From the NCBI RefSeq assembly GCF_000004195.4, contig NC_030685.2, positions 54,884,016-54,948,015 of the forward strand: a stretch of DNA of 64,000 nt, written 5' to 3'. Source of the stretch: Xenopus tropicalis (Eukaryota; Chordata; Amphibia; Anura; Pipidae). The first letter of the stretch is position 1. Each line of letters starts with the position of its first letter. The translations under genes were made by a program, and so were the position numbers. The notes under the pieces were generated by a model. It saw nothing but the letters and a program-made list of their open reading frames with translations, was not told the DNA's origin and did no database searches. Positions 34,509-44,748 of this stretch are shown here, in pieces.

Positions 34509-34514
34509 AATAAA
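34509..34514 (+). promoter_or_regulatory. dbr1: dbr1 polyadenylation signal AATAAA
   Basis: The first strong AATAAA after the dbr1 stop codon (GTGAAATAAACAGGGGCTG), about 380 bases downstream, followed by T/GT-rich sequence. Confidence 0.7.
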
Positions 34515-34959
34515 CAGGGGCTGTTTTAGCAAATGCCTGTTTAGTTATTTGGTTTATTTCCCTATGCCGTATAATTGAATTCTGTGCTTGAAGTGTACTC
34601 TCTTTTAAGTAAGTTGACCAGGGCAGAAAACTGCTACAGTAGAATGTCCAATTCAACCTTCAGTTCCGGATGAAGCACAACATTTGTGGATGGTTTATGT
34701 CAGACTTCTAAAGACCTGTCACAAAGTGATATGGTCTTCTGTTGACTTACACCTTGCAATTACACCCTCTATCGGTTGTACATCTTGCTATAACCACAGC
34801 AGTTTAATTTACAGCACTGGTTACAAAAGTAGGTTTTTAAAATGCTATACATAACTACATACGCATGTATACATACAGTGAAACCCTACTGGAAAATAAG
34901 TTGCCTTGTTACAGGAACTGTTAAAACACGTTTAACGTGCAATATGTAGTGTTATATAT

Positions 34960-35500
34960 TAGGGCTGGGCGATATACCGTTTAATACCGGATACCGGTGT
35001 TTTTTTTAAAAACTATATTCATTTTTCAGATACCGCAATACCGGGGTGTCAGGGTACTCACCCGTGCGGGCCGGTCCCGCACGCCTCCTTGCGTGCGCGT
35101 CCCGTTGTCCGCAGGACGTTGCGCATGCGCGTCCAGGTGCACATGCGTCAAAGCGCACATACATGTCAAAGCGTGCACGTCCGTGACGCACTGACGGCGC
35201 CGGTTCTGCGCATGCGTGGGGGGTATTTAAAGCTATCAAACGCCTCCTCCTGTGCTATGTTGTCTGCGGCCTTGCCTGGGAAACTAAGCCTGCCTGATTT
35301 ACCTTACGACTTTCTGTTGCCGATCCTTCGCTTGCCTGACTCTGATTTTCAATACTGCAGTAATTATTCTCTAATTTATTAGGAAATGGGGTTAACACCT
35401 AATCATGCATGGAAAAAAAAAATACCGTCAAATACAGTGACACTGATATAATTTTGAAAAATACCGTGATATAAATTTTTGGTCATACCGCCCAGCTCTA
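34960..35500. mobile_element. hAT-type element with 8-bp TSD and GC-rich internal insertion
   Basis: Ends TAGGGCTGGGCGATATACCG and GGTCATACCGCCCAGCTCTA, with exact flanking repeats TTATATAT at 34952-34959 and 35501-35508. Next to the ends are repeated ATACCGG / ATACCG motifs. From about 35046 to 35390 the content changes to CpG-rich sequence (GCGCATGCGCGTCC, GGCGCCGG, GCATGCG) that looks like an unrelated insertion, possibly an LTR fragment. AATAC occurs on both sides of that insert. Confidence 0.8.
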
Positions 35501-35604
35501 TTATATATTATTTAAGGTACCTTCAGGCCACTTGCTATGTGAAAATGAGAGCTGTAGGCCTTGAACTGCAGGGTAATTTCATTACATTAGCTTTAATTTA
35601 ATTG

Positions 35605-35870
35605 CAACTAGGCATGCACTGGATCCAGGATTTGGTTTGGCAGCACTCTTTGCAGGATTCAGATTTGGCCATTGGGATTACGTGAAGTAATCTGACTTTA
35701 AAGCTCTGGACAGCTAAATGTGACTAATTATTTTGTTTGCATATTGTTTTTTTATTGTTTTTTTTCCACAAATCTGAATATGGAAATTAGTATTCAGATT
35801 CAGTTCATTATTTGTACAATTTTTTTGTGGAGAGCTCAGTGTTTGGCCAAAACAAAACAGCACATTGTCA
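35605..35870. repeat. Decayed copy of the TAGGGATGCACCGAA hAT MITE
   Basis: Left part reads TAGGCATGCACTGGATCCAGGA, then CAGGATTCAGATTTGGCC, then AGTATTCAGATTCAGTTC. These are degenerate matches to the elements at 5647 and 25940. The right terminus was not identified. Confidence 0.45.
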
Positions 35871-36149
35871 TTGGTAACTTATATTTTATATAAAATCAGA
35901 AGATATTCAATGTTATCATTGACTCAAAGTACCAGGTAACCTTTAACATGTTATTGATTTTAACAATGCAACTACTTCCCGGTTTTCATGCACAGACCCT
36001 GCTCTGGTTACTATATTTTTGTCTAGAAATTATTCGTCCATAAAGGACACTTTTTTCTCTGCTCATGTAACCTTTTTTGGCTGTGTGAAAGCAAGGAAGC
36101 AACCCTACAGATATATATTGTGGGCATTATGGCCCTCATGAGTGCCTTT

Positions 36150-36168
36150 ATTCCCCCCCCCCCCCCTT
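36150..36168. repeat. Poly-C tract
   Basis: A run of about 14 C followed by TTCCCTTCC. The - strand is a long G-run with quadruplex potential. Confidence 0.85.
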
Positions 36169-36860
36169 CCCTTCCAGGCAGTAACCTTGCTTCAAAACTA
36201 AATTAGACTATAAAACAATGATTGAGTGTCTGCTTATTGTAATGGCTATATAAAATAAAATATTTAATGCATCAGTACAGATTTCTACTCTGCACCTCAA
36301 ACGAACGCACCTTTTTTTTATTTTTTAAAGAAGGTTGATTTTCATGCTCACTAGATGGCAGAACACCTAAACTGGCAATATAGCTGGAAGAGTTCACAGA
36401 AACACGTACATTTAAAAACATACCCACTTGTGTAATGAAGGGCACAAAGTTTGCCCAATAGAAGTAACCCATAGCAACCTATAAGATGTTTGCTTTTAAA
36501 CACATGCCCAGTAAATTCTACCTGCTGATTTATTGCTGTGAGTTACTGCCCCTGGGCAAATTTAGTGCCTTTTATCTAATAACCCCCATATTATTTACCT
36601 ATACAAAAATAGCTTACATCAAAACAGCTGTTGGCTTGTTAGTTGCTCCAATGTAAGCAGGATTTTCTGAACTATTTCTATGTATGGTGGTCTCTGCTGG
36701 TAACTGTTCTGTCTGTTTACTATTTACAGGGTGTTTTGTTGGACACATCACCCAGTTATTCAGTCAAGTCTGTATGTATAGTGCAGTGAGACCCTACAAA
36801 TGAGGAATGATACCCATTCCTAAAACAAAGTAATACTTGGAGGCCCAATTATCAACATTC

Positions 36861-36865
<5 letters not shown>

Positions 36866-36896
<31 letters not shown>
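36866..36896. repeat. Poly-T tract
   Basis: A run of about 28 T. No retrogene body was recognised on either side. Confidence 0.85.
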
Positions 36897-36897
<1 letters not shown>

Positions 36898-37544
36898 CGT
36901 TTTTTAAAACCACAAATGAACTTTTATTTTCATTAAACCACAAATGTCTAGTCATTTATTAAAAGATCCAAATATAAAAAGCACGAACAAATTCAAATGT
37001 GAAATGAACACCAAAACCTTACAAATGAAAAAAACAACAAACCTTTAAACAAATTAAATAAAGATTGTTACAATTTGCCCCTGACAGTTCCCATTGAATT
37101 CTACATGACCTCAACAGCATTTAGGTGACAACATTTTGTATTAGTGTTTTTCATGGTCTTGATGAGAATTAAATGGAGAAAGCTTTGTGAGGTTTTTGTT
37201 TTTTTTAATTGTATTTTAGTACAATATTCTGTGACTATACTGAATACATTTATTCTGAGGAAGAACAAATGCTTTCCTTGTTGACCTCCTTTCCCTCAAC
37301 AAGGTTCCCTCTGGTGATACTATAGGTTCATTATGTGGGGCTGCCATTCAAAAGAAAATATTGCAATAGACTGAAGTTATCAGTTGGCCTTATTAAATGT
37401 ATGCTTTAGGCTTACAGTGTTTTGTTCTTAAAGGGGATCTAGATCCAACTATAAACCCTTGTAAGCATAAAGTTGCTCTTTTTTAAGTAGTTTTGCAATA
37501 GATTTCACTTATTACGTGTTTCTGGGCTTACATACACTGCTAAT

Positions 37545-37672
37545 ACCAGGCTTTTGGGTAAACCGCTCTGAAATTCAGAGTGTCGGCAACCCTGTAGTTA
37601 ACTGACCACGCAGGCAGCACATAGGATTGATAACCGTGAATTTCAGAGAGAGCTGTTTAGCCAAAAAGCCCA
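37545..37672. repeat. Imperfect inverted repeat (probable MITE core)
   Basis: AGGCTTTTGGGTAAACCGCT with CTGAAATTCA pairs imperfectly with TGAATTTCAGAG and AGCTGTTTAGCCAAAAAGCC. The core encloses GTCGGCAACCCTGTAGTTAA. Element ends not resolved. Confidence 0.5.
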
Positions 37673-37874
37673 TTATCGGAAGCATAAAACTTCTAACATC
37701 TCACAAACCACTAAAAATATAAAATAAATATAAATGGAAATTAACTCAGAGGATCACTCTCCTTTGGTATTTTATCATCCCAATAACTTCAAAGCCCTTT
37801 ATTTTTCCATTCTTCGACAGGAGGCAGACATGGGTATTGGTTATTGTAGTCTAATGGTTGATACATTCTTAAAG

Positions 37875-38381
37875 TAGAAGGAAAGTCGACCCTATACATA
37901 GATAGGCCACATGTACCTGTAGCTGATTGCTACATTTTTTCACCTTTTTTGCCAGTACTTTTAAAGCCCTCGCTGTTGGTTTTGAGCGCTCTTTTGCATC
38001 TGTTGAGGCTGCCATGTTGGATATTTAAGTTGGTCCAACATGACGCTGTGTAAGTTAATGCGCATGCGCAAACCATCTCCCTCCCCTAGACGCGAGCGCG
38101 ACCTACTCTACCCGAGCCGCTCCTGCTTGTGAGATGGGAAAGCGCACTCACAGCATAAGGTAAATGCGCATGCGCTTACTCAGTAGCTGGTCTAAGTCTC
38201 GGTGCAGGAGCGATGCATTCTGGGAATCTTCTTTACACAGCTCAGCTTAGCGTTTTTTCTTTCTGTTTGGCTTCTGATCATCTGAACAGGTGAAATATGG
38301 GGAGACTTAAGGGCACTATTGAGACAACTGAAGATATGCCTGCAGCTTGAGATCTTTATTAGCCTTTCCTTCTCCTTTAAG
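37875..38381. mobile_element. MITE of the AAAGGAGAAGGAAAGG family carrying two NRF1 palindromes
   Basis: The left TTAAAGTAGAAGGAAAGTCG pairs with the right CCTTTCCTTCTCCTTTAA. The right interior (GGCTTCTGATCATCTGAACA, GGTGAAATATGGGGAGAC) matches 25248-25648. Two TGCGCATGCGC motifs lie at about 38060-38070 and 38166-38176 in a CpG-rich block containing ACGCGAGCGCGACC. Confidence 0.7.
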
Positions 38382-38958
38382 CTGGGGTACAAAACATGGA
38401 ATCTCCTCAGCATTAAGGCTAATATCAGCTGACTTAGGTGCTTGAAACAACATATCCTCTCAAATGCCATATAGCATTTAGCCGTGTCATTTTCTATCCT
38501 GTTATGAGAAGTTGCAAATGGACATGTGAAAGGGTTGTAAAGTCTAGGGACTGAGATATTAACACCTACAAATAATCCATGCAGTAAAGAAATGTATAGA
38601 AATCATTTTAATATATATATATATAATATATACACAGTGGTGTGAAAAACTATTTGCCCCCTTCCTGATTTCTTATTCTTTTGCATGTTTGTCACACTTA
38701 AATGTTTCTGCTCATCAAAAACCGTTAACTATTAGTCAAAGATAACATAATTGAACACAAAATGCAGTTTTTAAATGAAGGTTTACGTTATTAAGGGAGA
38801 AAAAAAAACTCCAAATCTACATGGCCCTGTGTGAAAAAGTGATTGCCCCCCTTGTTAAAAAATAACTTAACTGTGGTTTATCACACCTGAGTTCAATTTC
38901 TGTAGTCACCCCCAGGCCTGATTACTGCCACACCTGTTTCAATCAAGAAATCACTTAA

Positions 38959-39286
38959 GGCTGATGCCACACCAGGCGTAGGGCTGATTTTTTCGGCAAG
39001 CAGAAAAATGCTTGCCGAAAATTCAGCCCTACGCCTGCTACTTGTGCCTGCACCCGAATGAATGGGATACGCTCGGGTGCAGGCACATGTAGCCGATATA
39101 CGCATGAAAACGCGAGAGAATGCAAAGTCTCGCGTTTTCATGCATATATCGGCTACATGTGCCTGCACCCGAGCGTATCCCATTCATTCGGGTGCAGGCA
39201 CAAGTAGCAGGCGTAGGGCTGAATTTTCGGCAAGCGTTTTTCCGCTTGCCGAAAAAATCAGCCCTACGCCTGGTGTGGCATCAGCC
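38959..39286. mobile_element. Near-perfect 328-bp hairpin MITE nested in the Tc1 element
   Basis: Begins GGCTGATGCCACACCAGGCG and ends with its complement CGCCTGGTGTGGCATCAGCC. Flanking TAA lies at 38956-38958 and 39287-39289. The arms of about 155-160 bp are nearly perfect complements around a short GAATGCAAAG loop. Each arm contains smaller inverted repeats (TCGGCAAGC / GCTTGCCGA). The interrupted Tc1 sequence supplies the empty site CACTTAAATAGG, confirming the TAA duplication. The TWA target fits Harbinger-type elements. Confidence 0.92.
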
Positions 39287-39343
39287 TAAATAGGAGCTAC
39301 CTGACACAGAAGTAGACAAAAAGCACCTCAAAAGCTAGACATC

Positions 39344-40355
39344 ATGCCAAGATCCAAAGAAATTCAGGAACAAATGAGAACAAAAGTAACTGAGATCTAT
39401 CAGTCTGGTAAAGGTTATAAAGCCATTTCTAAAGCTTTGGGACTCCAGCGAACCACAGTGAGAGCCATTATCCACAAATGGCAAAAACATGGAACAGTGG
39501 TGAACCTTCCCAGGAGTGGCCGGCCGACCAAAATTACCCCAAGAGCGCAGAGACAACTCATCCGAGAGGCCACAAAAGACCCCAGGACAACATCTAAAGA
39601 ACTGCAGGCCTCACTTGCCTCAATTAAGGTCAGTGTTCACAACTCCACCATAAGAAAGAGAGTGGGCAAAAACGGCCTGCACACGGCGCAAACCACTTTT
39701 AAGCAAAAAGAACATTAAGGCTCGTCTCAATTTTGCTAAAAAACATCTCAATGATTGCCAAGACTTTTGGGAAAATACCTTGTGGGCCGACGAGACAAAA
39801 GTTTAACTTTTTGGAAGGTGCGTGTCCAGTTACATCTGGCGTAAAAGTAACACAGCATTTCAGAAAAAGAACATCATACCAACAGTAAAATATGGTGGTG
39901 GTAGTGTGATGGTCTGGGGTTGTTTTGCTGCTTCAGGACCTGGAAGGCTTGCTGTGATAGATGGAACCATGAATTCTACTGTCTACCAAAAAATCCTGAA
40001 GGAGAATGTCCGGCCATCTGTTCCTCAACTCAAGCTGAAGCGATCTTGGGTGCTGCAGCAGGACAATGACCCAAAAAACACCAGCAAATCCACCTCTGAA
40101 TGGCTGAAGAAAAACAAAATGAAGACTTTGGAGTGGCCTAGTCAAAGTCCTGACCTGAATCCTATTGAGATGTTGTGGCATGACCTTAAAAAGGCGGTTC
40201 ATGCTAGAAAACCCTCAAATAAAGCTGAATTACAACAATTCTGCAAAGATGAGTGGGCCAAAATTCCTCCAGAGCGCTGTAAAAGACTTGTTGCAAGTTA
40301 TCGCAAACGCTTGATTGCAGTTATTGCTGCTAAGGGTGGCCCAACCAGTTATTAG
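39344..40355 (+). pseudogene. Tc1-type transposase pseudogene
   Basis: The N-terminal part (39344 to about 39690) encodes the DNA-binding domains. A lost segment and frame change follow KNGLH. The frame resumes with the RKPLLSKKNIKARLNFAKKH region, meets a TAA where a Glu codon is expected after ADETKV (near 39803), and then runs open to 40355, ending AAKGGPTSY. It retains all three DDE-type acidic residues but cannot make a full protein as it stands. Confidence 0.9.
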
Positions 40356-40574
40356 GTTCAGGGGGCAATTACTTTTTCACACAGGGCCATGTAGGTTTGG
40401 ATTTTTTTTCTCCCTAAATAATAAAAACCATTTAAAAACTGCATTTTGTGTTTACTTGTGTTATCTTTGACTAATAGTTAAATGTGTTTGATGATCAGAA
40501 ACATTTTGTGTTACAAACATGCAAAAGAATAAGAAATCAGGAAGGGGGCAAATAGTTTTTCACACCACTGTATA

Positions 40575-42167
40575 TATATATGGCAAAACTCCGTCTGTTC
40601 CTCTCAGCTTTAATGCACAATCCAAATGTGTCTGTCATTTAGATTTCCAGCGCTCCCATCAGAGCTGTATAACTGGAGGCCTGCAAGACAAATGAGGCCC
40701 TTGTAGGCATTTTATGGCCATAGGCTTTACAAGGGTTTGTGCACTCATTTATATGACATGATTTCATTATAATCTGGCCCACAAACCCATTCTACAATGG
40801 ATAACTGCAAAGAAAACGTTACAGTCCTGGTTTAAAATGACATTTCTCAATTATTTATAATAAGGGTGTATAAACGTTTTATATTGAGTCAAATGGAGAA
40901 GTGCTCATGGAGCACCAACTTAAAGAGAGAAATGTTTAAGGCAGTAGTTTTGAGACTATTTGGACTATTTGTCTAGCTGGCCCCTTTTCCCTTTCCTAAA
41001 GGAAAATGTTATTGTTAGTTAATTATCTATAGACCGTATATAAGCATTGACCCCAAAAGCTCCATGTAACAGAACTTTAGACTGCCCATGCAAATGAATC
41101 AGGGACAGTGATTAGCATTGGGCAAGATTTGCAGCTATCAAGTTCTGCCACCTAAGGCAAAAGGAATGCTGTGAAATACTAGAGCTCGTTTACAACAAAA
41201 CTGCAGTGTGCAAAGTGTAATTTTGGACACAACTGTGTTTTTGATTGCAGTGGTTTACAACAAAAAATATGAAATTGCAGGTGTGTATTTTGGCAAATTG
41301 TTTTCAAAGTGGGGGGCTGAGAATTTCTCTCTTTTGTGTTATGACTATTGACTATTCTCTGGTTGTGCCAGGCACAGAGTGTAATTACCACTAGCTTAAA
41401 TGTATGTTGCAGTAGTTCCAGTTCCTCTGTGTCAAAAAGTGCACTTGTGCACTATTCAAAAAAGAAGATTGCACACTGGTGCTTATTGCAACTATAGGGA
41501 AGTGGAAGGAGTATCTTTGGGCACCAGCACTATGAAAAGCATCAAAGCACAAAACAATTTATGTCCATTTTTTCATGGCCGCAGTCATAAATGAGCCCTA
41601 CTGTAGTTAACCTCTTTCTAATTGCCAACTGCCTCTCCTTTGTTACTGACACATGGGCTAAAGTCATAAATGTGCCACATTCTCCCAGTTAACAAGGAGG
41701 ACAGGTGCTGAGGCAGGCTGACATAGTGCTTCCCAGCCCCAGCTTACTCGAGGCAGCAGGACCCTGGACAGCTGCAGAAGTTATCTTGGGACACCTTACA
41801 TCACAGTGAAGTAAAGCAGAAGGTTTCCCTAATGAATTATAGTTTACCTTTAACATACAACAAAAAAAGGAAATTATACTGCTAATTAGAAAGACCAATG
41901 TTAAGCAGGTCGGGGAAATGCTTTGTTGTTGACAAGTAGACTGGCTTGAAAGACAGTCACTGAAATCACTGGTTAATACAAACAAGGGGGAAAGGAACAT
42001 AAATGTTTAAAAGCTGTAATTCCAATACTTTCTAATCAACCAATATTTTTTATAAGATATCAGTAATAATAAACTGTTACTTTATAGGCATGTGCTTGCT
42101 GTCTGCATGGAAGCATTACATTTGATAGGAAAGTGTAAAAAGATCCTAGCAGCAGGTCTGGATTGCC
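40575..42167. other. Intergenic, no gene recognised
   Basis: Unique-looking sequence between the Tc1 element and a MITE. No exon with splice-site support, and no RNA gene. Confidence 0.5.
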
Positions 42168-42668
42168 TTTAAAGGAGACATATCCTATAACAATTAAGAA
42201 TGTACCAGAGAATTATATTCCTCTAGATATAGAAGGATTGTGCTAAAAAAGTTGTATTTCAGACTGATTTATTGAGAAATTCCACCAAAACCCCACTAGT
42301 CCCGCCCATCTGTTCCACTTCCTGCCGGCTGAATTCTCTGAATGTGCAGGGGGGCCGGCGGCCCTCCGTACACTGCACTGTAGGATAGGAACCAATCAGC
42401 AGCTAGGCTGACCTGATAGGGAACTGAAACCTGTCTTTGCTTGTGTGAGTGCAGGCCTGTGATTGGCTCTCCCCCTCCTACTGTGCTTCAGGGCAGAGGC
42501 CACGCCCACTCTTCATTTCAAACTTGGACGGAGAAGTGATATGATCTATAGGGAGCTCCAATAAAGGGGCCATTGTTACAGAGAGGGTTAATGTTTAGCA
42601 CAAAGTGAAACCAGCGCCGTATATTATTCATAATTGCCTACAAAATTTATCCAATATGTCTCCTTTAA
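42168..42668. mobile_element. MITE with TTTAAAGGAGACATAT termini
   Basis: The left TTTAAAGGAGACATATCCTATA pairs with the right ATCCAATATGTCTCCTTTAAG. The interior contains a CpG-bearing block (GGGGCCGGCGGCCC) and no open frame. About 500 bp. Confidence 0.75.
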
Positions 42669-44267
42669 GAGCAAATATCAATTCAGAAACTTAAATGTGT
42701 GAATTTAAACAGTTGTTTCATGATTATTACAATGATTACTTTTGTCATTTTATTTTGTTCTCAACTTACTTCAGACACAATGCACTCTGGGTGTTTGTTC
42801 CTATATTAGTTATTTGAAATTATGCACAAGACTCAGTTCATGTGTTTTTTTCATACCAGGTTTCTTGCTACTAGTATATTATGATGTAATGTATATATGG
42901 ATTTATATATAGAGGGTATATAGTGGGTAGGTTTCAGACCAGTAATAGCCCAAACAGGAATAATATGTGGTTACCATGAAAATTTACCACTCTCTTGGAA
43001 CAGAGAATGCAGTTTAAGGGATTTATGAGATATTTGCAGTTTTTGGCTACTGTCTGTTTATGCACTTTTTACATTTATTTAACCATAAAGTTTTTGACTC
43101 TCATTCCAGACTAATGCCTGCTATTTGCAGTCTAAAAGCACAAACAGAAAAAAAACAGAAAATTCAAAAGTGCAGAGAGAAGCATAAGCTTACATCAGTT
43201 CATTTTTGGATTTACATCCCTTTCATAGCTGTTATTGCTACAAAAGAGGTCTTGAAAAATAGTTAAATATTTCTGCAAACATTACATTTCAGTTTTATAT
43301 ATATATTCTGTTCTCTGAAGATACTGATATATATACATATTCATATATACTGTGTATGTACTGTATATACATACAAACATATTCAGCACTATGAGAGAAT
43401 TGGCCAAATGTCTAAATACATTACATTACTTAGTAACAATAATACACTTGTGCAGAAAAATGCAGAAAAAAAGGAGAGCACTCTGGCATTATTTTGGTGC
43501 AAATAAGCATTGTGCTTCAAATTCTTGTACATTATAAAGCTCCTTAGTATTTACATCATTTAATTTTCTCTGAGAGTTGTTATTGTGGGCTCTTTTTCTT
43601 TGTTTTTTATTATTTTAACCACTTTTGTAATTACAGTACCCAAATGGAATACTCCAGACTAGAGGCAATAAATACTAAAGAATAAGTGCAGAATAAATAG
43701 ATGTTGTGTGGGCTGCCTGCAGAATGGTAAGAAATAAGTACCTTGCCTTGGGCCTTATTTCAGCACAGAACCCAAAAAATGTGTTATGTTCTGGTTGCCC
43801 AATAAAACCGGTTGCAGTGTAAGCCTACCACTGCTTAAGCTTTAGTTATTTCATTGATTTATTGCACTAAACTATGTCACTTTGTCAATACGGTTCTCCC
43901 AGGGAGGTTAGTATGTTGGGAGAATCAATATATGATGTTTTTCAGCACAGTTTCAGATCTTGCCTTGTTTGTGTGAGATTTTCAAAATGCACTAAAAAAG
44001 CACCGTCAAGTGGGTCAGAGTCTACAATTTTAAAGCATAGCAATTAGTGACATGATAGATTGTACAATTGTATTAAAATAAAAGTGTGTGACTGTGTGAT
44101 GGTAGCATCACTTTAAAATGAAGTCAGCTGTATTTGAACTGAAATACTACATGTTCCAACTGAGCACTCAAACATGCGCTCAGTAAATACAAATAAAATG
44201 GTTTAATCTAAGGGGCTTTGCTTATCTGAATACCCAAGCCTCTTCAGTTTATATGCAAGCCATTGTT
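42669..44267. other. Intergenic, AT-rich, no gene recognised
   Basis: Contains TATATA-rich segments near 43290-43380. The open frames are short and unsupported. Confidence 0.5.
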
Positions 44268-44748
44268 TTTAAAGGAGAAGGAAAGTTAAAAACTAAGTAA
44301 GCTTTATCAGAAAGGTCTATGTAAATACAGCCATAAGCACTTACAGCAATGCTGCACTGAGTCCTCTATCAAAAGAAACACAGGATTTATTGTCTCTTTT
44401 TTTGTAAACATGATGTTCCAGTGTCTGACCTCTCTCAGAAACTGCCTTAATTCGGAGGGCCAGAGTCTGCGCAGTTCTCTCCTCTCTCCCCTCTCCTGCT
44501 CCCCCTTCCACCAGAATGCTAAGATTTCTCTCCTCCCTCCCTTAGGAATGTGTGATCTCAGCTATAAGGGTTAGAGCTGGAGCAGGAAGGAAGATACTTA
44601 AAATGGCAGCTGCTATCTTAAGCTTATAGCTTATAAAGCTGGTTACTCAGGTATGTTAATGGTTTCTGCAGAATAAATATATTGGTGGCACTAATGTGGC
44701 AAATCTTTTGACAGTAAAATTCCAAAATGACTTTCCTTCTCCTTTAAA
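44268..44748. mobile_element. MITE, TTTAAAGGAGAAGGAAAG family
   Basis: The left TTTAAAGGAGAAGGAAAGTT pairs with the right CTTTCCTTCTCCTTTAAA. The left interior AACTAAGTAAGCTTTATCAG with AAGGTCTATGTAAATACAGC is nearly identical to 25248-25648; the right interior differs. Confidence 0.8.

Larger units (their letters stand above)
38635..40570 (+). mobile_element. Tc1-type DNA transposon, inactivated, with a nested MITE
   Basis: Long terminal inverted repeats: CAGTGGTGTGAAAAACTATT at the left and its complement at the right (ending TTTTTCACACCACTG), followed by TA. The transposase spans 39344-40355. Its N-terminal paired-type helix-turn-helix reads MPRSKEIQEQMRTKV and GKGYKAISKALGLQRTTVRA, with the GRP motif SGRPTKI. 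The DDE triad is visible: WADETKV (first Asp), QQDNDPKNTS (second Asp) and SPDLNPIEMLW (Glu). Breaks are a deletion/frameshift near 39680-39690, after KNGLH, and a stop codon right after WADETKV near 39803. A MITE is inserted at 38959-39286, upstream of the ORF. Confidence 0.93.

Noticed and set aside
39344..40355. A functional Tc1 transposase
   Set aside because: A lost segment with frame change near 39685 and a stop codon near 39803 interrupt it.
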